Assembly: GCA_016704895.1 (NCBI GenBank)
Contig: JADIZG010000069.1
Span: 132,684 to 196,683 of the forward strand
Reading direction: 5' to 3'
DNA from: Betaproteobacteria bacterium
GTDB taxonomy: Bacteria; Pseudomonadota; Gammaproteobacteria; Burkholderiales; Casimicrobiaceae
Length of the DNA stretch: 64,000 bases
Part shown: positions 17,275-25,627 of the stretch, piece after piece
How the letters are laid out: every line of letters begins with the position of its first letter
Position numbering within the stretch: the first letter of the stretch is position 1
Position numbers and translations under genes: made by a program
The notes under the pieces: generated by a model
Told to the model about the DNA's origin: nothing
Database searches by the model: none
Seen by the model: the letters and a program-made list of their open reading frames with translations, nothing else

Positions 17275-19535
17275 GCGACCGCTTCGGGCTCCCGCTCCTC
17301 GTCGAAGACAAGTCGCACCTTGTCGTTGTCGTCGAGGTCGATCGTGACCCTGCCGCCGTTCGCGAGCCGGCCGAACAGCAGCTCGTCGGCGAGCGACTTG
17401 CGGATCAGGTCCTGGATCAGCCGCGCCATCGGGCGCGCGCCCATCTTCGGGTCGAACCCCTTCTTCGCGAGATGGGCCTTGAGCGCCGGCGTGAACGTCG
17501 GCTCGACCTTCTTCTCGTGCAGCTGCTGCTCGAGCTCCAGCAGGAACTTGTCGACGACGCGCAGGATGACGTCCTGGTCGAGCGAGCCGAACGAGATGAT
17601 CGCGTCGAGGCGGTTGCGGAACTCCGGCGTGAAGAGCCGCTTGATCTCGACCATCTCGTCGCCGGCCTCGTTCGACGTCGTGAACCCGATCGTGCCCTTC
17701 GCGAGCTCGGCCGCGCCCGCGTTGGTGGTCATGACGACCGTGACGTTCCGGAAGTCGGCCTTGCGCCCGTTGTTGTCGGTCAGCGACGCGTGGTCCATCA
17801 CCTGCAGGAGCACGTTGAAGATGTCCGGGTGCGCCTTCTCGATCTCGTCGAGCAGCAGCACGCTGTACGGGTGCTTGGTGACCGCCTCGGTGAGCTGGCC
17901 GCCCTGGTCGAAGCCGACGTAGCCCGGCGGCGCGCCGATCAGGCGCGAGACCGCGTGCCGCTCCATGTACTCGGACATGTCGAAGCGGATCAGCTCGACG
18001 CCGAGGCAATACGCGAGCTGCTTCGCGACCTCGGTCTTGCCGACGCCGGTCGGCCCCGAGAACAGGAAGTTGCCGATCGGCTTGGCCGGGTTGCCGAGCC
18101 CCGAGCGCGCCATCCGGATCGCCGCGGCGAGCGCGTCGATCGCCGCGTCCTGGCCGAACACGACGTTCTTCAGGTCGCGGTCCAGCGTGCGGAGCGAGTT
18201 GCGGTCGTCGGACGACACGTTCCTCGCCGGGATGCGCGCGATCTTCGCCACGATCTCCTCGACGTCGCCCTTGCCGATCACCTTCTTCTGCCGCGACTTC
18301 GGCAGGATCTTCTGCGCGGCGCCCGCCTCGTCGATCACGTCGATCGCCTTGTCCGGCAGGTGGCGGTCGTTGATGTAGCGCGCGGCGAGCTCCGCGGCGC
18401 TCGTGATCGCCGCCGGCGAGTACTTGACGCCGTGGTGCTGCTCGAAGCGGCTCTTCAGCCCCTTCAGGATCTCGATCGTCTCGGCGACCGACGGCTCGGG
18501 CACGTCGATCTTCTGGAAGCGCCGCGACAGCGCGTGGTCCTTCTCGAAGATCTGGCGGTACTCGGTGTACGTCGTCGCGCCGATGCACTTGAGCGTGCCC
18601 TGCGAGAGCGCGGGCTTCAGCAGGTTCGACGCGTCGAGCGTGCCGCCGGACGCGGCGCCGGCGCCGATGATCGTGTGGATCTCGTCGATGAACAGGATCG
18701 ACTTCGGGTTGTCGGCGAGCTGCTTGAGCACCGCCTTCAGGCGCTGCTCGAAGTCGCCGCGGTACTTGGTGCCGGCGAGCAGCGCGCCCATGTCGAGCGC
18801 GTACACCTGGTGGTCGAGCAGGATCTCGGGCACCTCGCCCTCGTTGATCCGGCGCGCGAGGCCCTCGGCGATCGCGGTCTTGCCGACGCCGGCCTCGCCC
18901 ACGAGCAGCGGGTTGTTCTTGCGCCGGCGGCAGAGCACCTGCACGACGCGCTCGAGCTCGTTCGCGCGCCCGATCAGCGGGTCGAGCTTGCCGTTCCGCG
19001 CGAGCTGGTTCAGGCAGATCGTGTAGTTGTCGAGCGCGCCCTGCGACTCGCCGCCGCCTTCGCTCTCCTCCTTCGACTCCGCCTTCTCTTCCTTCTTCTG
19101 CGGCGTCTTCGTGATGCCGTGCGCGATGTAGTTGACGACGTCGAGACGCGTCACGCCGCGCTGGTTCAGGAAGTAGACGGCGTGCGACTCCTTCTCGCCG
19201 AAGATCGCGACGAGCACGTTCGCGCCGGTGACTTCCTTCTTGCCGGACGACTGGACGTGGAGGATCGCGCGCTGGATCACGCGCTGGAAGCCCTGCGTGG
19301 GCTGCGTGTCGGCGTCGGAGTGCGCGGGCAGCCGCGGCGTGTGCTCGGCGATGAAGTCGCCGAGCACCCCGCGCAGTTCCTCGAGGTCGACGCCGCAGGC
19401 CTTGAGGACCTCGGCCGCCGACGGGTTGTCGAGCATCGCGAGCAGCAGGTGCTCGACCGTGATGAACTCGTGCTGCTTCTGCCTGGCCTCGACGAAGGCC
19501 ATGTGTAGGGAGACTTCCAGTTCCTGCGCGATCAT
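17271..19535 (-). CDS. clpA: ATP-dependent Clp protease ATP-binding subunit ClpA
   Basis: AAA+ unfoldase of the ClpAP protease, 754 residues. An N-domain with two Clp repeats (about 1-145) binds the ClpS adaptor. An acidic/Lys-rich linker spans about 146-166. The first ATPase module has Walker A GEAGVGKT at 213-220 and Walker B LFIDE at 291-295; the second has GPTGVGKT at 504-511 and LLLDE at 570-574. IGF at 626-628 is in the position of the ClpP-docking loop. Length matches E. coli ClpA (758). It lies 64 bp after clpS on the same strand and ends at a strong terminator. Confidence 0.97.
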   Translation of the reverse strand: MIAQELEVSLHMAFVEARQKQHEFITVEHLLLAMLDNPSAAEVLKACGVDLEELRGVLGDFIAEHTPRLPAHSDADTQPTQGFQRVIQRAILHVQSSGKKEVTGANVLVAIFGEKESHAVYFLNQRGVTRLDVVNYIAHGITKTPQKKEEKAESKEESEGGGESQGALDNYTICLNQLARNGKLDPLIGRANELERVVQVLCRRRKNNPLLVGEAGVGKTAIAEGLARRINEGEVPEILLDHQVYALDMGALLAGTKYRGDFEQRLKAVLKQLADNPKSILFIDEIHTIIGAGAASGGTLDASNLLKPALSQGTLKCIGATTYTEYRQIFEKDHALSRRFQKIDVPEPSVAETIEILKGLKSRFEQHHGVKYSPAAITSAAELAARYINDRHLPDKAIDVIDEAGAAQKILPKSRQKKVIGKGDVEEIVAKIARIPARNVSSDDRNSLRTLDRDLKNVVFGQDAAIDALAAAIRMARSGLGNPAKPIGNFLFSGPTGVGKTEVAKQLAYCLGVELIRFDMSEYMERHAVSRLIGAPPGYVGFDQGGQLTEAVTKHPYSVLLLDEIEKAHPDIFNVLLQVMDHASLTDNNGRKADFRNVTVVMTTNAGAAELAKGTIGFTTSNEAGDEMVEIKRLFTPEFRNRLDAIISFGSLDQDVILRVVDKFLLELEQQLHEKKVEPTFTPALKAHLAKKGFDPKMGARPMARLIQDLIRKSLADELLFGRLANGGRVTIDLDDNDKVRLVFDEEREPEAVA

Positions 19536-19599
19536 CGCGTGACTCCGACTCCGGTGATTCCCGCCGGAACCCGCGCCGGCCCGCTGTCCCCCTTAACGC

Positions 19600-19908
19600 T
19601 CAAGTCTCCTCCATCGTGCACTGGAGCGGGTGCTGGTACTTCCGCGCGAGGCCGGTCACCTGGTCGACCTTCGCCGCGGCGACCTCCCGCGTGTACGTTC
19701 CGCAGACGCCCATCCCCTCGCGATGCACCTGCAGCATCACCTGGGTCGCCTTCTCCCGGCTCATCGCGAATACAGTCTGCAGGACGACGACCACAAAGTC
19801 CATCGGGGTGTAGTCGTCGTTCAGCAGCAGGACCTTGTACAGCGGGGGCGGCTTGGTCTTGACCTTCTCGGCCTCTAGCAGGCCGCCTTGCCGCTCCTGG
19901 GTGGCCAT
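19600..19908 (-). CDS. clpS: ATP-dependent Clp protease adaptor ClpS
   Basis: N-end-rule adaptor that delivers substrates to ClpA. 102 residues with the family core YKVLLLNDDYTPMDFVV, VLQTVFAMSREKATQVMLQV and H-x-EG-x-GVCG. Asp31/Asp32 in NDD and His62 match residues of the N-degron pocket. The start at 19908 is chosen because MATQERQGG gives the normal ClpS length; the open frame continues upstream without similarity. It heads the clpS-clpA operon and is divergent from cspA. Confidence 0.95.
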   Translation of the reverse strand: MATQERQGGLLEAEKVKTKPPPLYKVLLLNDDYTPMDFVVVVLQTVFAMSREKATQVMLQVHREGMGVCGTYTREVAAAKVDQVTGLARKYQHPLQCTMEET

Positions 19909-20158
19909 CGCCGTCGGATCCGTAGGGGAAATGGGGGTAATGTTTGATGATTGCAACAGTTTTTTCAAGTGGACGCCCCGGCCGTCGCGGACGTCTTGAC
20001 GCCTTCGGGCCGGCGCGAGTACAACCATTTGCGTTTGGCTCCGGGCAGGCAATCGCCGGAGAGCGTCCGTCAGCCCGTGCCCGACCAACGAGCCCCGGCC
20101 CCGGCGGATGCGCCCGCCGACCAAGCACCCGTTCGTCTTTTCGAGAGGTACAAGCAAT

Positions 20159-20362
20159 ATGCCTACCGGCACTGTGAAGTGGTTCAACGACGCCAAGGGG
20201 TTCGGATTCATCACGCCGGACGGCGGCGGAGAGGACCTGTTCGCCCATTTCTCCGCGATCAACATGCAGGGCTTCAAGTCCCTCAAGGAGGGCCAGAAGG
20301 TGAGCTTCGAGGTCACCCAGGGCCCGAAGGGCAAGCAGGCATCGAACATCCAGGCGGTCTGA
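20159..20362 (+). CDS. cspA: Cold-shock protein (CspA family)
   Basis: Single cold-shock-domain RNA chaperone of 67 residues. RNP1 KGFGFI is at residues 15-20 and RNP2 LFAHF at about 30-34, inside the standard GTVKWFNDAKGFGFITPDGG fold. The start at 20159 follows GAGAGG and gives the usual length. A monocistronic unit: about 250 bp of divergent spacer to clpS precedes it and a strong terminator follows. The long AT-richer leader could carry thermo-regulation as in E. coli cspA, but this is only an inference. Confidence 0.95.
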   Translation: MPTGTVKWFNDAKGFGFITPDGGGEDLFAHFSAINMQGFKSLKEGQKVSFEVTQGPKGKQASNIQAV

Positions 20363-20393
20363 TTCGCTCCGGCCCCGCGCCGGATGCGTTCCC

Positions 20394-20424
20394 GAAGGCC
20401 CGCCTCGTGCGGGCCTTCTTCTTT
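20394..20424 (+). terminator. Intrinsic terminator of cspA
   Basis: Perfect 10-bp stem GAAGGCCCGC/GCGGGCCTTC with CTCGT loop, followed by TTCTTT. It lies 31 bp after the cspA stop. The rest of the gap to icd (20425-20619) shows only GC-rich filler. Confidence 0.9.
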
Positions 20425-20619
20425 GCGCGACGGCGTGCCCCGGCGCCCGATGCCGGCGCCCTCCCCGCGACAGGCGGGACGGCGGGGCACGGGGAACGCA
20501 CCGGGCGCTCCGCCGCGGACCCAGGCGCCCCCGGGCTTCGCATCGGAAGGCCGCGAGCGGCACCCGGATCCCGGGCGCCGGCCCACGCCTCGCGCGGCCG
20601 GGACGGACCGCGCGGCGGA

Positions 20620-21873
20620 CTACATCTTCGCGATCATCGCCTCGCCGAAGCCGGAGCACGACACCTGCGTCGCGCCCGGCAGGAGCCGCGCGAAGTCGTA
20701 GGTCACCGTCTTCGCGAGGATCGCCTTCTCCATCGAGGCGACGATCAGGTCGGCGGCTTCCTTCCAGCCCATGTGGACCAGCATCATCTCGGCGGACAGG
20801 ATCTCGGAGCCGGGGTTCACGTAGTCCTTGCCCGCGTACTTCGGCGCCGTGCCGTGCGTCGCCTCGAACATCGCGACCGTGTCCGACAGGTTCGCGCCCG
20901 GCGCGATGCCGATGCCGCCGACCTGCGCGGCCAGCGCGTCGCTGATGTAGTCGCCGTTGAGGTTCAGCGTCGCGATCACGCTGTACTCGGCCGGCCGCAG
21001 CAGGATCTGCTGCAGGAACGCGTCGGCGATCATGTCCTTCACGACGATGTCCCTGCCGGTCTTCGGGTTCCTGAACGACATCCACGGGCCGCCGTCGAGG
21101 AGCTTCGCGCCGAACTCGCGCTCGGCGATCGCGTAGCCCCAGTCGCGGAACGCGCCTTCCGTGAACTTCATGATGTTGCCCTTGTGCACGAGCGTCATCG
21201 ACGGCTTGTCGTTGTCGATCGCGTACTGGAGCGCCTTGCGCACGAGGCGGTCGGTGCCCTCGCGCGACACGGGCTTGACGCCGATGCCCGAGGTCGCCGG
21301 GAAGCGGATCTTCTTGACGCCCATCTCGCGGATCAGGAAATCGATCACCTTCTTCGCGCCCGCCGACTCGGCCTCCCACTCGATCCCCGCGTAGATGTCC
21401 TCCGCGTTCTCGCGGAAGATCACCATGTCGGTCTTCTCCGGCTCCTTGACCGGCGAGGGCACGCCCTTGAAGTAGCGGACCGGGCGCAGGCAGACGTAGA
21501 GGTCGAGCTCCTGGCGCAGCGCCACGTTGAGCGACCGGATGCCGCCGCCCACCGGCGTGGTCAGCGGACCCTTGATCGACACGACGTAGTCCCTGAGGAT
21601 CGCGAGCGTCTCGTCGGGCAGCCACACGTCCGGGCCGTAGACCTTCGTCGACTTCTCGCCGGCGTAGATCTCCATCCAGTGGATCTTCCGCTTGCCGCCG
21701 TAGGCCTTCGCGACCGCGGCGTCGACGACCTTGATCATGACCGGCGTGATGTCGAAGCCGGTGCCGTCGCCCTCGATGTAGGGGATGATCGGGTTGTCGG
21801 GGACGTTGAGGCTGTAGTCCTTGTTGACGGTGATCTTCGCCCCGCCGGCGGGAACCTTGACGTGCTTGTACAT
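20620..21873 (-). CDS. icd: NADP-dependent isocitrate dehydrogenase
   Basis: TCA-cycle enzyme converting isocitrate to 2-oxoglutarate, 417 residues, E. coli Icd type. RSLNVALRQ places Ser114 at the position of E. coli Ser113, the AceK phosphorylation site. RENAEDIYAGIEW, KGNIMKFTEGAFRDWGY and HGTAPKYAGKD are family signatures. The ATG at 21873 follows GAGGAGA; the open frame extends further upstream but without similarity. Divergent from the pseudouridine synthase gene. With aceA 8 kb away it defines the isocitrate branch point. No aceK gene is visible here. Confidence 0.96.
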   Translation of the reverse strand: MYKHVKVPAGGAKITVNKDYSLNVPDNPIIPYIEGDGTGFDITPVMIKVVDAAVAKAYGGKRKIHWMEIYAGEKSTKVYGPDVWLPDETLAILRDYVVSIKGPLTTPVGGGIRSLNVALRQELDLYVCLRPVRYFKGVPSPVKEPEKTDMVIFRENAEDIYAGIEWEAESAGAKKVIDFLIREMGVKKIRFPATSGIGVKPVSREGTDRLVRKALQYAIDNDKPSMTLVHKGNIMKFTEGAFRDWGYAIAEREFGAKLLDGGPWMSFRNPKTGRDIVVKDMIADAFLQQILLRPAEYSVIATLNLNGDYISDALAAQVGGIGIAPGANLSDTVAMFEATHGTAPKYAGKDYVNPGSEILSAEMMLVHMGWKEAADLIVASMEKAILAKTVTYDFARLLPGATQVSCSGFGEAMIAKM

Positions 21874-22028
21874 GCTTCCGGGTCTCCTCGAGGGTGTCCG
21901 CGTTCCCCGGCCGTGACGTCCGCCCCGCGCGGAGGCGGCGAACCGGGGCTCCCGGCGCCGGGCAGGCGCCTGAGCGGCCACAAAACCGTGAATTATCCGC
22001 GAAATTCGTGAAACCTGCCGATACTGCC

Positions 22029-22706
22029 ATGCGCCCGGGGCGCGGGCTTCGATCTCGATCAAGCCCGGCGCCCGGCCGCGCCTCGGTCGTCCTGCTCAAC
22101 AAGCCCTACGGCGTGCTGTGCCAGTTCACCTCGCCCGACGGGCGGCGGACGCTGGCCGACTACGTCGTCCGGCCGGGCGTCTACCCGGCCGGGCGCCTGG
22201 ACGCCGACAGCGAAGGGCTGGTCGTCCTCACGGCCGACGGGGCGCTGCAGACGCGGATCGCCGACCCGCGCCACAGGCTGGCGAAGACCTACTGGGTCGA
22301 GGTCGAAGGGGAGCCTGGTGACGAGGCGATTGCTGCGCTCGAGCGCGGCGTCGTGCTCCGCGACGGACCGACCCTGCCCGCGCGTGCGCGCCGGATCGCA
22401 CCGCCGCCGGGACTCTGGCCGCGCGATCCGCCGATCCGCGTGCGCAAGGCGATCCCGACCGCCTGGCTCGAGATCACGATCGCGGAAGGGCGCAACCGGC
22501 AGGTCCGGCGCATGACCGCGGCGGTCGGGCTGCCCACGCTGCGCCTCGTGCGCCAGGCGGTGGGCCCGTGGACGCTCGGGACGCTGGCCCCCGGGCAGTG
22601 GCGCGAGGAGGCCGTCGACGCACGCGTGCTATTATCCGCCGCCGCTTCGACGTCCCCCGCCCCCGCGCCGCACCCACGTCCGCGCGCCTCTCGCCGCCCC
22701 GCGTAA
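22029..22706 (+). CDS. rluE: 23S rRNA pseudouridine synthase, RluE/RsuA family
   Basis: Isomerises a uridine in large-subunit rRNA. The 225-residue protein lacks an S4 domain at the N-terminus, as RluE does. LLNKPYGVLCQFT at about 22-34 and GRLDADSEGLVVLT at 55-68 carry the catalytic Asp58. EGRNRQVRRMTAAVGLPTLRLVR is the RsuA/RluE core. The start at 22029 is the first ATG after the promoter region and gives a short basic leader. The Ala/Pro/Arg-rich C-terminal tail after about residue 200 has no counterpart. It precedes pcnB by 5 bp. RluE versus RluB/F is inferred from the missing S4 domain. Confidence 0.85.
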   Translation: MRPGRGLRSRSSPAPGRASVVLLNKPYGVLCQFTSPDGRRTLADYVVRPGVYPAGRLDADSEGLVVLTADGALQTRIADPRHRLAKTYWVEVEGEPGDEAIAALERGVVLRDGPTLPARARRIAPPPGLWPRDPPIRVRKAIPTAWLEITIAEGRNRQVRRMTAAVGLPTLRLVRQAVGPWTLGTLAPGQWREEAVDARVLLSAAASTSPAPAPHPRPRASRRPA

Positions 22707-22711
22707 TTCCC

Positions 22712-24067
22712 ATGATGCGCCGCCTGATCGCACGCTTCTGGCCCGGCAAGCCGTCGGCCCAGCCGGTCGTCTGCCGCCCCGACGAGCACCCGGTGCGCCG
22801 CGACCAGGTGAGCTACGGCGCACGCACGGTGACGCGCCGGCTGCAGGACGCCGGTTTCAAGGCGTTCGTCGTCGGCGGCGCCGTCCGCGACCTGCTGCTC
22901 GGCCTCGAGCCCAAGGACTTCGACATCGCCACCGACGCGACGCCCGAGCAGGTGAAGCCGCTCTTCCGCCGCGCGTTCATCATCGGGCGCCGCTTCCGGC
23001 TGGTGCACGTCCACGTCGGCAACGAGGTGATCGAGGTCTCGACGTTCCGCGCGCCGCAGAAGGCGGAGGAGTCGACCGACGAGCACGGGCGGCTCCTCTC
23101 CGACAACGTCTACGGCACGCAGGCCGAGGACGCCGCGCGGCGCGACTTCACGATCAACGCGCTCTACTTCGATCCGGCGACCGAGGAGGTGTGGGACTAC
23201 GTGGGCGGCGTCGCCGACGTGCGCGCGCGGCGCCTCAAGCTGATCGGCCCGCCGACGACGCGCTTCCGCGAGGATCCGGTCCGGATGCTGCGCGCGGTCC
23301 GCCTCGCGACGAAGGTCGGCGTCACGATCGACAAGCGCACGGCGGCGCCGATCCCGAAGCTCGCGCCGCTGATGGCCAACGTGCCGCCCGCACGGCTGTT
23401 CGACGAGATGCAGAAGCTGCTGCTCTCCGGGCACGCCGCCGAGACGCTGAAGAGCCTGCGCGCGCACGGCCTCTCGCACGGCCTGCTGCCGCTGCTCGAC
23501 ATGATCCTCGAGCAGCCGATGGGGCAGAAGTTCATCGACGTCGCCCTCGCCCACACCGACCGGCGCGTGCGCGAGGACATGGGCGTGTCGCCGGCGTTCC
23601 TGTTCGCGACGCTGCTGTGGCACGAGGTGCTCGCGCAATGGAACGCCGCGAAGGCGAAGGGCGACAAGCCGCTGCCCGCGCTGTTCGACGCGATGGACCG
23701 GGTGCTCGAGCAGCAGGCCGAGCGCATCGCGATCCCGCGGCGGTTCGAGGCGACGATCAAGGAGATCTGGTCGCTGCAGCCCCGCTTCGAGCAGCGCGCC
23801 GGCGTGCGGCCGTTCCGCCTGGTCGAGCACCCGCGCTTCCGCGCCGCCTACGACTTCCTGGCGATCCGCGGCGAATCCGGCGAGGTCGACCCGTCGCTGG
23901 TCGACTGGTGGACGCGTTTCCAGGACGCCTCGCAGGAAGCGCGCGAGGCGATGCTCAAGCCCGACGAGGCGCCGCGCGGCAAGCGGCGGCGCACGCGCGG
24001 GCGCGGCCGTCACGCGCGCGAGGAAGGCACCGCGCCGCCGGCGGCCGGCGACGCCGAAAGCGAGTGA
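22712..24067 (+). CDS. pcnB: Polynucleotide adenylyltransferase (poly(A) polymerase I)
   Basis: Adds poly(A) tails to RNA 3' ends and so promotes RNA decay. 451 residues of the class II nucleotidyltransferase superfamily: GGAVRDLLLG at 55-64 and DFDIATDA at 69-76, with catalytic Asp69 and Asp71. RRDFTINALYFD and REDPVRMLRAVR follow, the latter typical of PcnB/CCA enzymes. The C-terminus (KRRRTRGRGRHARE) is strongly basic as in other PcnB proteins. ATGATG at 22712 gives the normal start. First of the pcnB-folK-dnk-panB-panC string common in betaproteobacteria. Confidence 0.95.
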   Translation: MMRRLIARFWPGKPSAQPVVCRPDEHPVRRDQVSYGARTVTRRLQDAGFKAFVVGGAVRDLLLGLEPKDFDIATDATPEQVKPLFRRAFIIGRRFRLVHVHVGNEVIEVSTFRAPQKAEESTDEHGRLLSDNVYGTQAEDAARRDFTINALYFDPATEEVWDYVGGVADVRARRLKLIGPPTTRFREDPVRMLRAVRLATKVGVTIDKRTAAPIPKLAPLMANVPPARLFDEMQKLLLSGHAAETLKSLRAHGLSHGLLPLLDMILEQPMGQKFIDVALAHTDRRVREDMGVSPAFLFATLLWHEVLAQWNAAKAKGDKPLPALFDAMDRVLEQQAERIAIPRRFEATIKEIWSLQPRFEQRAGVRPFRLVEHPRFRAAYDFLAIRGESGEVDPSLVDWWTRFQDASQEAREAMLKPDEAPRGKRRRTRGRGRHAREEGTAPPAAGDAESE

Positions 24068-24092
24068 GCACCCTCCCGGGGGAGACCCCCCG

Positions 24093-24599
24093 TTGACGCA
24101 GGCGATCGTCGGGCTCGGGAGCAACCTCGCCCACCCGCGCCGCCAGCTCGCGCGCGCCGTGCGCGCGCTCGCCCGCCTGCCCCGCACGCGCATCGTCGCG
24201 GTGTCGCCGAACTACGTGTCCGCGCCGGTCGGCACGACGGGGCCGCAGCCCGACTACGTCAACGCCGTCGCGATCGTCGACACCGGGCTCGCGCCGCGCG
24301 CGCTGCTCGCGCGGCTCCTCGCGATCGAGCGCAGGCAGCGGCGACGCCGCGACCCGTCCGGGCCTCCGAAGGCGTCACGGACGCTCGACCTCGATTTGCT
24401 ACTATTCGGGCGCCGCCGGCTGCACGTGCCCGGGCTCGTGATCCCGCATCCGCGCATGCACGAGCGCGCGTTCGTGCTGAGGCCCCTCGCCGACGCGGCG
24501 CCCGCGGCGACGATTCCCGGACGGGGGCTCGCGCGCCGGGCGCTCGCGCAGGTGAAGCACCAGCGCATCGCACGCACGCGGACGCACGCGCAAGCCTGA
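24093..24599 (+). CDS. folK: 2-amino-4-hydroxy-6-hydroxymethyldihydropteridine diphosphokinase
   Basis: Folate pathway enzyme that transfers diphosphate from ATP to 6-hydroxymethyl-7,8-dihydropterin. 168 residues. GLGSNLAHP at 7-15 is the N-terminal strand/loop, and RTLDLDLLLFG at 96-106 is the HPPK signature with Mg-binding Asp99 and Asp101. IPHPRMHERAFVLRPLADAAP is the conserved end motif. It starts with TTG at 24093, 25 bp after pcnB; no ATG gives the full first strand. The C-terminal tail is short and basic. Confidence 0.93.
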   Translation: MTQAIVGLGSNLAHPRRQLARAVRALARLPRTRIVAVSPNYVSAPVGTTGPQPDYVNAVAIVDTGLAPRALLARLLAIERRQRRRRDPSGPPKASRTLDLDLLLFGRRRLHVPGLVIPHPRMHERAFVLRPLADAAPAATIPGRGLARRALAQVKHQRIARTRTHAQA

Positions 24600-24609
24600 C
24601 GACCTTCCG

Positions 24610-25257
24610 ATGGACCTGTCGAAGTGCCGCTACATCGTGGTCGAGGGGCCGATCGGCGCCGGCAAGACCTCGCTCGCCCGCGAACTCGCGGGCGCACTGC
24701 ACGCCGATCCCCTGTTCGAGCAGCCCGAGGACAACCCGTTCCTCGCCCGCTTCTACGAGGACCGCGCACGCTTCGCGCTGCCCACGCAGCTCACGTTCCT
24801 GTTCCAGCGCGTCGACCAGCTGCGCTCGCTCGCGCAGCTCGACCTGTTCCGGCGGCCGACCGTCGCGGACTTCCTGTTCGACAAGGACCCGCTGTTCGCG
24901 CGGCTCAACCTGACCGACGACGAGTACGCGCTCTACGAGAAGATCTACTCGCACCTGAAGCCGCAGGTGCCGGCCCCCGACCTCGTCGTCTACCTGCAGG
25001 CGCCGGTCCCCGTGCTCGTCGAGCGCGTACAGCGGCGCGGCAGCGACTACGAGCGCGCGGTCGAGGAGTCCTACCTCGCGCGCGTGGCCGACACCTACAC
25101 GCGCTTCTTCTACCAGTACGACGGCGCGCCGCTCATGATCGTCAACAGCGAGCGGCTCAACTTCGTCGACAATCCCGGCCACTTCGCGCTGCTGCTCGAG
25201 CGCATCGCGTCGATGCGCGGCCGGCGGGAGTTCTTCAACCTTGGCCAATCCGCCTGA
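24610..25257 (+). CDS. Deoxynucleoside kinase family protein (deoxyadenosine/deoxyguanosine kinase-like)
   Basis: Salvage kinase that phosphorylates deoxynucleosides, 215 residues. P-loop GPIGAGKTS is at 14-22. The family's FLFQRVDQL and VADFLFDKDPLFARLNL (the DRS-like region) follow, and VVYLQAPVPVLVERVQRRG is the LID-side strand. It stands between folK and panB, an order widely conserved in betaproteobacteria, 10 bp after folK. Its 3' end appears intact, but the DNA right after it turns into poly-G. Confidence 0.9.
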   Translation: MDLSKCRYIVVEGPIGAGKTSLARELAGALHADPLFEQPEDNPFLARFYEDRARFALPTQLTFLFQRVDQLRSLAQLDLFRRPTVADFLFDKDPLFARLNLTDDEYALYEKIYSHLKPQVPAPDLVVYLQAPVPVLVERVQRRGSDYERAVEESYLARVADTYTRFFYQYDGAPLMIVNSERLNFVDNPGHFALLLERIASMRGRREFFNLGQSA

Positions 25258-25596
25258 CGCCGCGCCCTACGGCGCGGGGGTGGTGCGGGGGGGTGGGGTG
25301 GGGGGCGGCGCGGGGCTGGGGGGGGGGGGGGGGGGGGGGCGGGGGGGCGTGGCGGGGGGGGGAGGGGGGGGTCGTTCTGGGGGGCGTGGCCGGCGTGCCG
25401 ATCGTCGGCATCGGCGCAGGCCCCGACTGCACCGGCCAGGTGCTGGTGATCCAGGATGCGCTCGGCATCCAGCCGGGCCGGGCCGCGCGGTTCGTGCGCA
25501 ACTTCATGACCGGGCGACAGCATCGAACGGGCGATCGCCGCGTACGTCGCCGCCGTGAAGGACGGCACGTTCCCGGCGCCCGAGCACTGCTTCTGA
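25241..25596 (+). pseudogene. panB: panB remnant: 3-methyl-2-oxobutanoate hydroxymethyltransferase with its centre replaced by poly-G
   Basis: Both ends of PanB are recognisable but the middle is gone. A TTG start at 25241, overlapping the kinase gene, gives MANPPDAAPYGA, a plausible PanB N-terminus. After 115 bases of almost pure G, sequence from about 25390 encodes VPIVGIGAGPDCTGQVLVIQ and DALGIQPGRAARFVRNFM, then after one extra base at about 25511-25515 IERAIAAYVAAVKDGTFPAP-EHCF and the stop at 25594. PanB is about 265-280 residues, so roughly 190-200 codons are missing. panC follows 31 bp later, as expected. The intact ends at both junctions argue for a failed assembly gap rather than a natural deletion. 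Confidence 0.85.
25273..25389. repeat. Poly-G low-complexity tract inside panB
   Basis: About 115 bases, nearly all G on the plus strand, with an uninterrupted run of 22 G at 25318-25339. It replaces the central codons of panB. It looks like poly-G read artefacts used to bridge a gap; a real G-quadruplex sequence is the alternative. Confidence 0.85.
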
Positions 25597-25627
25597 GACA
25601 TCGGCGCAACGACGAGGGGACGACGCG

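Noticed and set aside
17472..19508. 678-codon open frame antisense to clpA
   Set aside because: Arg/Leu/Asp-rich shadow; clpA on the other strand is intact with all AAA+ motifs.
25273..25389. Insertion sequence or recombination scar in panB
   Set aside because: No terminal inverted repeats, no target duplication and no transposase; the filler is almost pure G.
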